Part shown: positions 1 to 12,259 of the stretch, in pieces
How positions within the stretch are numbered: the first letter of the stretch is position 1
How the letters are laid out: the number at the start of each line of letters is the position of its first letter
Source of the DNA: Argopecten irradians
Lineage: Eukaryota > Mollusca > Bivalvia > Pectinida > Pectinidae
DNA: 64,000 nt
Assembly (NCBI RefSeq): GCF_041381155.1
Contig: NC_091134.1
Location: forward strand, 7,616,255 to 7,680,254
Direction of reading: 5' to 3'
Notes under the pieces: model-generated
The model's database searches: none
Told to the model about the DNA's origin: nothing
What the model saw: only the letters and a program-made list of their open reading frames with translations
Program-made: the position numbers and the translations under genes

Positions 1-97
1 TTTATATTTTTATTGGTAATAAAATGTTACACCATTTATCAAACATTGATTTCTTAGATAGTTACACAAATCAGTTTAACATTATTATCGATATCAA

Positions 98-213
98 GTC
101 AGGATGGCCGAGCGGTCTAAGGCGCCAGACTCAAGGTGTATAGCCTTCTCACTTTGTGAGTCGAGTGTTTTGGTCCACGTATGTGATGGTGGGTTCGAAT
201 CCCACTTCTGACA
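98..213 (+). tRNA. tRNA-Leu(CAA) with intron
   Basis: Nuclear leucine tRNA gene expected to read UUG. The acceptor GTCAGGA pairs with TTCTGAC and is followed by discriminator A. The D-arm is GGCCGAGCGGTCTAAGGC. The anticodon stem CCAGA is followed by CT, the anticodon CAA and G. An intron of about 25-30 nt containing a CTCAC/GTGAG inverted repeat follows, then the 3' side of the anticodon stem with G-T pairs, a long class II variable arm (CAC/GTG hairpin) and an intact T-arm GTGGG-TTCGAAT-CCCAC. Eukaryotic tRNA-Leu(CAA) genes commonly carry an intron at this place. Three degenerate relatives in the window (433, 1015 and 22209) share the intron, so the gene is amplified. It is the best-preserved copy; slight weakness of the anticodon stem and variable arm leaves some doubt about function. 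Confidence 0.85.
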
Positions 214-432
214 GTTGCAGATAAACGTTTTGTCCTTAAATTGGAAATGTATGTACAAATTACCTGTCAGAAGATGGAAATGTCTACATTTTGGTCATTT
301 TTGTGTTATTGCAGTATAAAAAAAATAACTGATCTATGTTAAAAAATATCGATGAATTCCTGTGCGTGTAGACATATTGAATATTATTCGATTGTAATTT
401 ATCAGATATTGCATTACTGATAAAAACATCAG

Positions 433-548
433 AGTTAGATGTGGGATTCGAACCCACCCCCACATACGTGGACCAGAACATTCGATTCACACAGTGAGAA
501 GGCTATCCACTTTGAGTCTGGCGCCTTAGACCGCTCGGCCATTCCTAC
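433..548 (-). pseudogene. tRNA-Leu(CAA) relative, probably decayed
   Basis: On the minus strand the D-arm, CAA anticodon, intron, variable arm and T-loop of the tRNA-Leu family are all recognisable. The acceptor stem is damaged: GTAGGAA against ATCTAAC leaves two mismatched positions and a G-U pair. The T-arm and anticodon are intact. It lies opposite to and about 220 bp from the better copy at 98-213. Likely a tRNA pseudogene, although weak function cannot be excluded. Confidence 0.75.
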
Positions 549-1014
549 TTTTAGTCTACTGGAAGTGTTTTATATTGATTTAATGTGGTGATTTTTACTT
601 TGTAAAATAGATGTTTTTTATTGATGTGCATTCAAATTTAAAATAATTATTTTCGCGTGCGATGGCGAAAAGTTGCATTAAAATGAATACTGTTTATTAT
701 CAAACCATAGTGATAACTGATAATGACAAATAAGATAACATGATGTGTGATCCCTTGTGCAGCCCAAGTCTTGCATCATGAAATCTAATTCTAGAATGGA
801 AGTTTTAATTTTTGAACAGTTTTACCTCAAATTAGCAATTAAGTAACCATGAAATATTTACTCACAACATTCGGATCCTTAATGTGTTTAGTAGCTGATT
901 GCATGATCATCCAGATAAAGTCTTTTTATCAAAAAGAGGTATTTTATCAAAAAGGCTTAATGTCAAATAAAGGATACAATCGTGTTCACAATTATTTGTT
1001 TAATAATGTATCGA
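549..1014. other. AT-rich non-coding spacer
   Basis: No coding, RNA or repeat signal was recognised between the two tRNA-like genes. Open frames here are short and AT-driven. Confidence 0.5.
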
Positions 1015-1130
1015 GTCAGGATGGCCGAGCGGTCTAAGGCGCCAGACAAAAGGTTGATAGCCTTCTCACTGTGTGAGTCGAGTGTTCTGGCCCACGTATG
1101 TGGGCGTGGGTTCGAATTCCACTTCTGCCG
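1015..1130 (+). pseudogene. tRNA-Leu-derived gene with AAA anticodon
   Basis: Same family as 98-213, with the same D-arm, intron and variable arm. The anticodon loop has changed from CTCAAG to CAAAAG: the universal T33 is replaced by A and the anticodon becomes AAA, which would pair with UUU (Phe). One acceptor pair is lost (TTCTGCC end) and the T-stem has a G-T pair. Loss of T33 argues against a functional tRNA. Confidence 0.75.
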
Positions 1131-2579
1131 CTGATTTTTTATCATTTCACTTTGTCTACCGTTTCATTGCATATATTATGTGTTTACATATTTTATTTCA
1201 TACTGGAATTTTGACCATTTAAGTTTTAAAACTATGTATATATTATAAGATTAATGCCTCATTCGGGTGTCAAATCGAAGTAATAATGATATGAACGTTT
1301 ACATCGATGTGTAGTTGTAGAAAGAGAGATAACTCTGAGATAAGCTCGTGCTGAGCTATATTAGGTAAGCGTAATTCGATCCGCTTGGCGCGTGCACTGT
1401 AGGAAGCGGAAACTTATTTCCGGCATGTGTGTGCAAATAATAATACTGCAGTGTGGGGATATGAAGTATTTGTATGAGATAAATCGTGAATCTGGATAGA
1501 CTGATGTTACTTCTCTATAAGTGTAACATATCCTTTGTTAACTGGTGTACACATCTATAACACCGATACCCTAGGCTGTATTGTTATCGAAGAATTGGTC
1601 GATGAACATTAATAACACAATTATATAAGATGAAAGATTAATCTGTTATATAGAAACAAACTTAAGCTGCTGGGTCTTTTTATGATATTAACAAATTCCT
1701 CAGGAATCTCTATTAGCTTTTGAAGGGAAGATGTAAACAACAGTTTATTTGTAAGGCGTACTTTATATTTTAACACGATCCTACAGAAGATGTAACCACA
1801 AAAGATGACCACTACACCGACAACAAACTCTTCGTTATACTACAAATAACATATTTAACCTACATGCTGTATTTAGATAACGGATTATGTGAGTATTGAA
1901 AAAGAAAATGAAAGCTTGTTGGTATAGCTATCTACTAAGTGTTTCAGACATTTGTGTGATATTTATATCCAGGATTACACATAAAAAGTACATTCCTGAC
2001 ATACTTCACATATTTAGTATAGTATTACTAATGAACGTGTTTTTTTTCTCTAAAATCGTGTTATGTAATTATATCATATCATCATATAACATTGCAGTAA
2101 CAGTGAAACACGATGTTTTGTTGAGGAAGAGAATAATGAAATGTTATAACAACATCTGTGTACAACCCTCATCATCATTTAAAGTTAATGCACTAGTCAA
2201 ACTTTACAAATAAACTACAATGAAAAATAACCACTTTAGTTTTAGCTCATTTAAAAGTGAAATATATTTGAATATGCTGATTTTAAGAAGGACAGCCAAA
2301 GGTTTTTATTTGCTGTTCGCAATGCCTGATATTCAATATTCATGTTTCCTACCAATTCGCTGTTCACATGGCTGTATCATACATTAATTGTAATATTATA
2401 TCCGAATTATTTTAAAATCATTCCCAAAATGATTAAGATTTACATAATCTGTGGAATAAGCAACAAACCTACTTTACTCAAAGGGTGGTTCAGTTTGATT
2501 GGTATCTACGTTACCTAATACCATTAAAGCAATCAAAGAAAATAATCCCAGTTTATTTTAACAATTAACAATACCATAC
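1131..2579 (-). other. Intron 1 of the PDZ gene (part); no exon seen
   Basis: This AT-rich stretch lies directly downstream, in minus orientation, of the splice donor at 2579. I searched it for a continuation of the PDZ domain and saw none. The longest open frame, 1896-2213 on the plus strand, has AT-driven composition and no recognisable domain. The intron therefore probably runs beyond the left edge and contains the three tRNA-like genes. Confidence 0.5.
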
Positions 2580-2690
2580 CTGTGCCACGTGAATTGGAAA
2601 GCCTGTGTCGACACCGCCCTGCATTTTGAATCCCCATGGCTGACTTGTGTCAAATCTTCTAAGTTGAACATCAATTGAACCGTCCGCCAT
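2580..2690 (-). CDS. First coding exon of a PDZ protein (PDLIM/Enigma/Zasp-like), partial
   Basis: Minus-strand exon of 37 codons. It starts at ATG 2690-2688 in a good context (AAAATGGCGG) and ends in CAG followed by GTATGG, a phase-0 splice donor. The encoded N-terminus begins MADGSIDVQLRRFD. At residues 18-26 it contains PWGFKMQGG, the carboxylate-binding-loop signature of the N-terminal PDZ domain of PDLIM/ALP-Enigma/Zasp proteins. In that family the PDZ domain binds alpha-actinin and other Z-disc or stress-fibre partners, and LIM domains follow downstream. Only the beginning of the PDZ fold is encoded here. The next exon is not in the window, so presence of LIM domains cannot be shown. 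A TTATTATTAG acceptor-like site about 25 nt upstream of the ATG allows for a non-coding exon further upstream. Family assignment is firm; the exact orthologue is unknown. Confidence 0.8.
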
Positions 2691-5600
2691 TTTGCTACCG
2701 TTTCTATATGACTCCTAATAATAAAGAAACTGCGGAATGTAAACAGGAGTCTGAGCTGTATGTTACATGTAGGGCGATGTGGTGTGTGTACCCACTATAT
2801 ACCTATAGATGAAACAGACATACACATGAGCCTTTGTATGCCCCCGGGCCCGTCACTCAAAGCATTGTCATCTTACTCCCTAATATACAAAATTTTTCAT
2901 AAGCAGAACTTTTTAATGGAAATGTTTTTTCTTCACAAAGATTAGACATGCTTTTGAAAATAAAAATAAGGCATAAATTGAAAGATGTTTGTGCTTTGTA
3001 AAAGAGAATAATAATACGTTGATGAAATTTATATTAGTATATGAATCAGACAAATTAGTATCTTCTGACTTCGGTATTCAAACACCCGGTATGTCAGAAT
3101 CCTAAGCGTTTCTGCCTCATTCGTCACATAAATCCCTCAATGCTCTCGGATTTGTCACAAGTGGTACATAAGCTTTGTTAGGTTCGAAATACGTCATTTA
3201 CGATAAACAGTTGATTAATTCAATTGCCTCTCATACCGAATTATGTATTAACATAAGAGCAGAAATGTAGATACATTGTAATAAATGAAAATTTAATTGC
3301 ATCTGTCGCCTGAAAAGAGATAATATTCAATTTCTTCCGGAATATGATTGATAAAAGCATGTTCTCATTTCATTTAGAGTAAGTACTCTTAAAGCATATT
3401 GGATACAATATATTATTTTATTAAATGAACCAAATCAAGTCAATTCAAGCCAAATCAATTTAACTTAGAGTTGATAATATTTAGATATGCAGGAGAGTAA
3501 GTTATTTAAAGAAACATTTAAAATAAAAGTAACATAAAATAGAACCATCCTATAACCAAACAGCATATGTACAGACATTCTGTATAATAACAGTTATTTG
3601 AAATAACACATAATCGAATTGCTTTAAATTGATGAGAAGAACACACAAAATTATAGAATGTAGTAAATATCACACATGATATTCTACAAAATGGAATACT
3701 CACCAGACTGGAGCATAGTGGTATGATTTTTCAGTCTCAAACCACGTAGGATGTAATCCCAGCACAAAATAGTGAGAAGTAGTAATCGAGGAACAAATGA
3801 TTTAAAATCTCGTAAATAGAGAAACAATCACACCTGCTTTCTAAACATAAACCACTGAAACTTAAAAAAGGAAAACTGAAGAAACAGCAAACAACTACAT
3901 ATTTTGAAAATATACATTGTTGGAAAGCGAATTTAGGCTCCGCAAGCTGTGTGTATTATAAGTACCGCCGATCATCCCTGGGATGGTGGTTAAGCTGCAC
4001 AACTAGTGTATTATGATATTTCTGTATCGAATGTGTTCATTATTTGTCGCTTATTTCATTGACATCAATGATCCATGAATCACTTTAAAACTTACAAACG
4101 TCCTTTCCGTAACCCGTGTACATGTATACTATTATGATTTGAAACACTTTTGACTGTAACTGACGAAAGTATGATCTGTTTGGTTACAGGTATGGTTCGT
4201 TGAAAGAAATCTTCTAAGTGTCATATTTTACACGTGGTAAGTGATGTTGTCTTACAAAATTAGTTGACAAAGTATATTAAAAACAAAAATAGCATTTTGA
4301 AAATAAAAATAACTACAAACTTCCTTTTTGGGATCTGTGTATATTTTAATGCTGGAAATAATAATGATTAAAAAAACCGTTGATGGTGAGGGACCTCTGT
4401 ATTTATTAAAGACGAATAACAAGTTATTTTTTAAAAGTTACAAGAGACATTTGCTAAAGCTCGTGTCTTATGTAACTTTGAAAAAATAAATCACTCGTTT
4501 GAAATAAAGTCCATATCTAACAACCACTCATTGTGTAACCTATTGAAACGTATGCAGAAGTTTTGTGAAGAGTTTCTAAGTGTAAATATTCATATATTAT
4601 ACAGGTTTTTGCAGCTACAAAGAAGTGTTTTCATTATATTACATATATATATATGCTTCTACCATTATAGTATCAAGGGTATGAACTCGGCAGTAGAGAA
4701 AAACGGACCTATTTTTTTAAACCGTGATTATTTTAATAAATGGTTAATATACAACATTGACTGATATCTTACCTTAAAGAGAAATAATTTATCTTTCCAT
4801 TGAGTGCTTGATGAACAAAATTGGCCAAGTATTGACGAAGTTATGGCTTGATGAATCGGGAAATTTACGAAAAATATGCTAGGTAGACATTTCCCTGTCC
4901 GGTCGAAATGTCGTCTCGGCTCTAATGGGTACCTCAAAAACCAAGCCAAAATCACAAAATCTACGCTTGTGGTGGTAAACAGTACCCATAACTGTGTTCA
5001 TCCACAATCTCCTTTGGAGGTGTCATGACCCGTACTTTGTAGAAACTCCATTTAAACATCATGTAGCTCACTTACTTTAACCGTCACCGCCATGTTCATT
5101 TGTTTTTCGGAACGCTTCTCGAGTTTACCCATTAGCCCAACATTACATAATTTGCATAATGTAGTCACGATATGTAAAGTTGTGACATCTGCATTTCAGC
5201 TAATAGTGTACACGGAACGGAAAATAATATTTAGATATGTTATTCTGTTTGATCTCCTGACAAGAATGTTCAAAACCGCTTCAAAATCGGCCGCTTCAGT
5301 ACTGAGATACAGCCCTCCGAAGTGCTCGATTTTTACCTGTATATCGACTGCTAATCAGGGAATCGGCCGCTCACGCTGATTTGAGGAATAACCAGATGTG
5401 ACGTCACGAGGACAACGGCAGTGAGGTGTTTTGTAGTGGGGTTATAGCAAAAAGGGGGACACATATGTATTCCTGAAATTGGGTTACGAGAATTTTACAA
5501 ATATATATACAGTATACAGTTATGTTGACGATTTAAGTATATATATAATAGGAAATATTACAACTGAATTCAGGCTAAATACATATGTAGATAAGCGGAA

Positions 5601-6721
5601 ACATGTATACGTTATTTATATTTCTGGTACATTTAACTAGATATCTTATCTCTGTTTTAACAACTTTCTAAATTATCAAACCTCGGGAATATTCCATTTT
5701 CATAATGTGATCTAAAAAGAGACGAATTAGAAAAATGATGGTTATATAATTATTCATTTGAATATGTTTCTGTATAAATAAAAATTCTCTCTAGGCCTAT
5801 GGATTTCAACAGAAGTATATATGTATATATGTTTCTGATTTCAAGAACCAACATAACGAAAAGAAAATGTTTTAAATGTATTTCATAGTTCAATATACGT
5901 AGATATCATAGACATAAATTAGGAGGGGAATTAAAAAATGGATATCCGAAATCTAGCAACTATCAGAAATATCAAAATTCTGACATTGAGCATTATATTT
6001 TCATTTTTCTTTCTCGACATGCCATTTGTAAATAATTTTGTAGTTTTTGTTATAAAAATACATTTACGTGTAACCAGAACATATAAACAAGACAAATGTA
6101 TAATGAGTCTTTCTGAAATATATACTGTACATGTTATGTTAGAACGGTATATTTTACTGTAAACCAGGGATTTTTAAGTGTAAACAAATATTACATTATA
6201 CAACAATTACATGATGGTCCATCGCTAACTTACCTGTGAACTTACTTTTGACAGCTGACGCGAGCTAATCAACAAAGCGTGACAGGTCACTAAACACCTT
6301 TCTTACGTAATCTGGGTAGCCCCCTCATTAGTCTCGGTTGACCACGCGGTTTAGTTACTGCAGTATACAGGTAGAGAGATTAACGCAGCACGACATTGGC
6401 TATTCGGAATGACAGTTCTGTTTTTGTTCTGTATTTGATATCTGCTACTTGGATTAGACTTGTCACTTAGACATCTTCAGTCTCATTGTTTTCGTCTGAC
6501 CCGTGCATGATTTATTTTTCAATTAAAGAAACTAATGAATGAACTTGAGCGAAATATCAACAAGTCGCCGAGTGTACTGTATTATATGTAAGCTGAATAT
6601 ATTTCGTCAAAAAACAAATAGATCGATTTCAGATGTAGATGCATTTACATAGATGCCAAAAATTCTGTTTGGAATCATAACTTAATCGTATGGGCAGGTT
6701 TTATAAAAAAAAAAGGTCAGA
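2691..6721. other. AT-rich region upstream of the PDZ exon
   Basis: No convincing coding sequence. Three minus-strand donor-like sites are visible: AAGGTAAG near 4771, ATGGCGGTGACGGTTAAA then GTAAGT near 5081-5098, and CACAGGTAAG near 6233. The last lies beside a more GC-rich block (6240-6450) and could belong to an alternative 5' exon or promoter region of the PDZ gene. A short stretch near 4915-4955 resembles part of the foldback repeat centred near 20,861. GATGTGACGTCACGAGGACAACGG-like sequence near 5395 recurs inverted near 21,785. Confidence 0.35.
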
Positions 6722-6835
6722 AATCTGTTCACAGGTCCTCGTTTCTAATATAAGTATAAGTATAATACTGGGTCAAGGTCTATAACTCGGCCGGCCATAT
6801 AACACTACCCAATTTCAGAAAAAGTATGATTATTA
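6722..6835 (+). repeat. Foldback repeat, left arm, segment 1
   Basis: Outer part of a long inverted repeat whose right arm is 20862-21381. This segment is the near-identical reverse complement of 21265-21381, sharing for example ATAACTCGGCCGGCCATATA. It ends at TTA 6833-6835, where the 7.2-kb satellite-bearing element begins. Confidence 0.85.
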
Positions 6836-6848
6836 TTGTCATATCAAA

Positions 6849-6963
6849 TTTGTATCCCCCATCAAAAAAGTATCCGGATACTTTTTTGCCCATCAAAATA
6901 GTATCCGGGGATACTTTTTTGCCCATCAAAAAAGTATCCCCCCTATCAAAAAAGTATCCCCCC
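6849..6963 (+). repeat. Subterminal short repeats, left end
   Basis: Several copies of CATCAAAAAAGTATCC, some arranged as GTATCCGGATAC palindromes, lie just inside the left terminal repeat. They mirror the array at 13966-14056. Confidence 0.85.
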
Positions 6964-7839
6964 CATGACATCAATAGTGATTGTTATAATTTTAGTTGGC
7001 AGTAAATCAAATGGTCATAAAGATATACCAGGAGTCCCTTTACAAGTACCATGTAACTAATTACACCTGGTCAGGTATTACCTAACTACCTAATTAGTGG
7101 TGGGACGGACAGGTACAGGTGTGTCTATATATAGGCACTGTCAGATAGTCACCTGTACACAGTGGTATTACCAAATGTTTACCTGTACAGGTACATCATT
7201 CCATGATTTTATTGTGCTTGCAAATTGATACAATTTATTTATGTTTTCAACCATATGTTTAAAACGATATATATATATAGCTCATTACTTGCATACATAT
7301 TTTCAATTCATATAAATTATGATTATTCAATTATCAAGACCTTGGTTATATAGATACAAACACATTTATAAGCTTATATGTCTATATATGTACCAATTGA
7401 TACATAGGGGGGATACATATTTGATTGCATGATTTTGGATCTGGAAAAAAAAATAAAATAAAACTTGTCATATATATTTCAGATAATATATTTACTAATT
7501 TGATGAATACAATGTAAATCATTTTATGAGTGAATATAAGTGTAAAATGGTATGTCAATTGTAATTCAACTTTATATTAGGATATACACTATATATATGC
7601 AGGTATAAATATATATATAGTTGCATGAATCTGGAAATAAATCTACAGTTTTGTTGAAAACATCTCAGGGAGATACTTATATTAAAAGGATGTGCGTGTG
7701 GACAAAAATTATACAATATATCATGATGGGGAGACACAGTACAGTTATAATTATAATGTCCATCAGAGGGAAAATTAATTGATAAAATATCTATAGATTG
7801 AAATAAATATATATTTAAATACATGACCAAAAGAAAGTA
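6964..7839. other. AT-rich left arm of the satellite element
   Basis: Non-coding. It contains an acacctggtcaggtattac motif mirrored near 13,840-13,860 on the opposite strand and a TATATATA run near 7270. No ORF with a recognisable product. Confidence 0.6.
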
Positions 7840-10076
7840 TTTGGGGGAGATACTTGTATCATCAAAATGTGGGATTAGGGGGATACATATTTCATGGTCA
7901 TCAAAAAAGTATCTAGGGGAGATTTAAGTGTCATATCTAGAAGGAATTAATACATATTTGTATAGCCATAGAAAAAAGTATCTATGGAGAGAAGTCTACT
8001 ATCAAGGGGTACGTAATATATATTTGATGACCATAGAAAAAGTATCAAGGGGAAGATGAGTCTAATATCTAGGGGGGATACATATTTGATGGCAATCGAA
8101 AAAGTATCTAGGAGGTAATTAGAATGATATCTAGGGGGGATACATATTTGATAGCCATAGAAGAAGTACAGTGTGTATATAGAATCAGATTTCTTTAATA
8201 ACTAGGGGGGATACATATTTGATGGCCATAGAAAAAGTATCTAGGGGGGAGATGAGTTTAATATCTAGGGGGGATACATATTTGATGGCCATCGTTAAAG
8301 TATCTATGGGGAGAGTATAGTCTAATATCTAGGGGGGATACATATTTGATAGCCATCGAAAAAGTATCCAGGGGGAGATTAGTCTAAATTCAAGGGGGGA
8401 TACATATTTGATGGCCACCGAAAAATGTATCTAGGGGGAGATTAGTATGATATCAAGGGGGATACATATATGATGGCCATCGTAAAAGTATCTATGGGGA
8501 GAGTATAGTCTAATATCTAGGGGGGATACATATTTGATGGCCATCAAAAAAGTATCTAGGGGGAGATTAGTATGATATCTAGGGGGGATACATATTTGAT
8601 GGCCATAAAAGAAGTACAGTGTGTATATAGAATGAGATTTCTCTAATATCTAGGGTTGGATACATATTTGATGGCCATCGAAAAAGTATCCAGGGGGAGA
8701 TAAGTCTAATATCTAGGGGGGATACATATTTGATGGCAATCGAAAAAGTATCTATGGGAAGATAATAGTCTAAAATCTATGGGGGATACATATTTGATAG
8801 CCATCGAAAAAGTATCCAGGGGGAGATAATAGTCTAAAATCTATGGGGGATACATATTTGATGGCCACCGAAAAAGTATCTAGGGGGAGATTAGTATAAT
8901 ATCTAGGGGGGATACATATTTGATGGCCATCGAAAAAAATATCTAGGGGGAGATTAGTCTAATATCTAGGGGGGATACATATTTAATAGCCATCGAAAAA
9001 GTATTTAGGGGGAGATTAGTGGAATATTTAGGGGGGAGACATATTTGATGGTCATCGAAAAAGTATCTAGGGGGGGATACATATTTGATGGCCATAAAAG
9101 AAGTACAGTGTGTATATAGAATGAGATTTCTCTAATATCTAGGGTTGGATACATATTTGATGGCCATCAAAAAAGTATCTAGGGGGAGATAAGTCTAATA
9201 TCTAGGGGGGATACATATTTGATGGCAATCGAAAAAGTATCTATGGGAAGATAATAGTCTAAAATCTATGGGGGATACATATTTGATAGCCATCGAAAAA
9301 GTATCCAGGGGGAGATAATAGTCTAAAATCTATGGGGGATACATATTTGATAGCCATCGAAAAAGTATCCAGGGGGAGATAATAGTCTAAAATCTATGGG
9401 GGATACATATTTGATGGCCACCGAAAAAGTATCTAGGGGGAGATTAGTATAATATCTAGGGGGGATACATATTTGATGGCCATCGAAAAAAATATCTAGG
9501 GGGAGATTAGTCTAATATCTAGGGGGGATACATATTTAATAGCCATCGAAAAAGTATTTAGGGGGAGATTAGTGGAATATTTAGGGGGGAGACATATTTG
9601 ATGGTCATCGAAAAAGTATCTAGGGGGGGATACATATTTGATGGCCATCAAAAAAGTATCTAGGGGAAATTAGTCTAATATCTAGGGGGATACATAATTG
9701 ATAGCCATTGAAAAAGTATCCAGGGGGAGATTAGTCTAAATTCAAGGGGGGATACATATTTGATGGCCATCAAAAAAGTATCCTGGGGGAGATTAGTATT
9801 ATATCTAGGGGGGATACATATTTGATGGCCATAAAAGAAGTACAGTGTGTTTATAGAATGAGATTTCTCTAATATCTAGGGGGGATACATATTTGATGGC
9901 CATAGAAAAAATATCCAGGGGGAGATTAGTATGATATCTAGGGGGGATACATATTTGATAGCCATTGAAAAAGTATCTAGGGGGAGATTAGTATTATATC
10001 TAGGGGGGATACATATTTGATGGCCATCGGAAAAGTATCTAGGGGGAGATTTGTATGATATCTAGAGGGAATACAT
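7840..10076 (+). repeat. 62-bp satellite array, forward orientation
   Basis: About 36 tandem monomers of roughly 62 bp built on GGGGGATACATATTTGATGG and CATCGAAAAAGTATCTAGGG. The outermost units on the left are the most divergent. Variant monomers containing GAAGTACAGTGTG recur near 8166, 8609, 9100 and 9836, and the stretch near 8640-9110 is repeated near 9137, showing higher-order units of several hundred bp. Confidence 0.9.
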
Positions 10077-10083
10077 ATTAAAT

Positions 10084-11885
10084 ATTAACTAATCTCCCCC
10101 TAGATACTATTTCGATGGCCATCAAATATGTATTCCCCTTGATATTAGACTTATCTCCCCCTAGATACTTTTTCTATGGCCATCAAATATGTATCCCCCC
10201 TAGATATTAGACTTATCTCCCCCTAGATACTTTTTCTATGGCCATCAAATATGTATCCCCCTAAGATATCACACTAATCTCCCCCTAGATACTTTTTCGA
10301 TGGCCATCAAATATGTATCCCCCCTAGATATTACACTAATCTCCTAGATACTTTTTCAATGGCCATCAAATATGTACCCCCCCTAGATATTAGACTTATC
10401 TCCCCCTAGATACTTTTTCGATAGCCATCAAATATGTATCCCCCCTAGATATTAGACTTATCTCCCCCTAGATACTTTTTCGATAGCCATCAAATATGTA
10501 TCCCCCTTAGATATCACATTAATCTTCCCCTAGATACTTTTTCGAAGGCCATCAAATATGTATCCCCCCTAGATATCACAGTAATCTCCCCCTAGATACT
10601 TTTTCGATGGCCATCAAATATGTATCCCCCCTAGATATTAGACTTATCTCCCCCTAGATACTTTTTCTATGGCCATCAAATATGTATCCCCCTTAGATAT
10701 CACACTAATCTCCCCCTAGATACTTTTTCGATGGCCATCAAATATGTATCCCCCCTAGATATTACACTAATCTCCTAGATACTTTTTCTATGGCCATCAA
10801 ATATGTAACCCCCTTAGATATCACACTAATCTCCCCCTAGATACTTTTTCTATGGCCATCAAATATGTATCCCCCCTAGATATCACACTAATCTCCCCCT
10901 AGATACTTTTTCGATGGCCATCAAATATGTATCCCCCCTAGATATTAGACTTATCTCCCCCTAGATACTTTTTCTATGGCCATCAAATATGTATCCCCCT
11001 TAGATATCACACTAATCTCCCCCTAGATACTTTTTCGATGGCCATCAAATATGTATCCCCCCTAGATATTAGACTTATCTCCCCCTAGATACTTTTTCGA
11101 TAGCCATCAAATATGTATCCCCCCTAGATATTAGACTTATCTCCCCCTAGATACTTTTTCGATAGCCATCAAATAGGTATCCCCCTTAGATATCACATTA
11201 ATCTTCCCCTAGATACTTTTTCGAAGGCCATCAAATATGTATCCCCCCTAGATATCACAGTAATCTCCCCCTAGATACTTTTTCGATGGCCATCAAATAT
11301 GTATCCCCCCTAGATATTAGACTTATCTCCCCCTAGATACTTTTTCTATGGCCATCAAATATGTATCCCCCTTAGATATCACACTAATCTCCCCCTAGAT
11401 ACTTTTTCGATGGCCATCAAATATGTATCCCCCCTAGATATTACACTAATCTCCTAGATACTTTTTCTATGGCCATCAAATATGTATCCCCCTTAGATAT
11501 CACACTAATCTCCCCCTAGATACTTTTTCTATGGCCATCAAATATGTATCCCCCCTAGATATCACACTAATCTCCCCCTAGATACTTTTTCGATGGCCAT
11601 CAAATATGTATCCCCCCTAGATATTAGACTTATCTCCCCCTAGATACTTTTTCTATGGCCATCAAATATGTATCCCCCTTAGATATCACACTAATCTCCC
11701 CCTAGATACTTTTTCGATGGCCATCAAATATGTATCCACCCTAGATATTCACTAATTTCTATCTAGATATTTTCTCGATAGCCATCAAATATGTATCCCC
11801 CTTTGATATTACACTTATCTCCCCTAGATAATTTTTCTATGCATGCATGGACATCAGATATGTATCCCCCCTAGATAACACACTT
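10084..11885 (-). repeat. 62-bp satellite array, reverse orientation
   Basis: The same monomer as 7840-10076 but reverse complemented (TAGATACTTTTTCGATGGCC then CATCAAATATGTATCCCCCC). A higher-order unit of about 679 bp (11 monomers) is visible: the diagnostic variant AATCTTCCCC occurs at 10521 and 11200, and the order of variants around it repeats. The last units, 11740-11885, are degenerate. Confidence 0.9.
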
Positions 11886-12255
11886 ATTTATCCTCCCTGT
11901 TTGTAAAATTCCAGTTAAAACATATTGAGGATTGAATTATTGATGTATATATATGTATATATGCTTTCCAAATCTTAAAGCTATATGGTCCATAGCGGGG
12001 TGAAATGTTTGATGGTGTGAAAATCATTCAGATTGAAAGATAAACATGTTTTTGATCTATGCAGGTTTAGATGAAAACATACCTACAGAAGTCCATTCAC
12101 AATATTACTAAATAACACTGTGGAAATGTGAAATGAATTTGTAGACCACACCCACATTAAATTTTTTACCTAATTAGTTTTAATGCATATAAGTACGCAT
12201 TTCACTGTATGATTGTTGCAGTGGTTGATTTACTGCCAAAATTCATTTTGAACTC
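11886..12255. other. AT-rich segment inside the satellite element
   Basis: Non-coding unique sequence between the reverse satellite array and the nested MITE. Nothing recognised. Confidence 0.5.
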
Positions 12256-12259
12256 TTAA

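Noticed and set aside
1896..2213. 105-codon plus-strand ORF
   Set aside because: AT-driven composition, no domain, inside the probable PDZ intron.
7840..11885. Regular short repeats that could be taken for a CRISPR array
   Set aside because: Units are contiguous 62-bp monomers with no unique spacers, in eukaryotic sequence, and inverted midway: a satellite.
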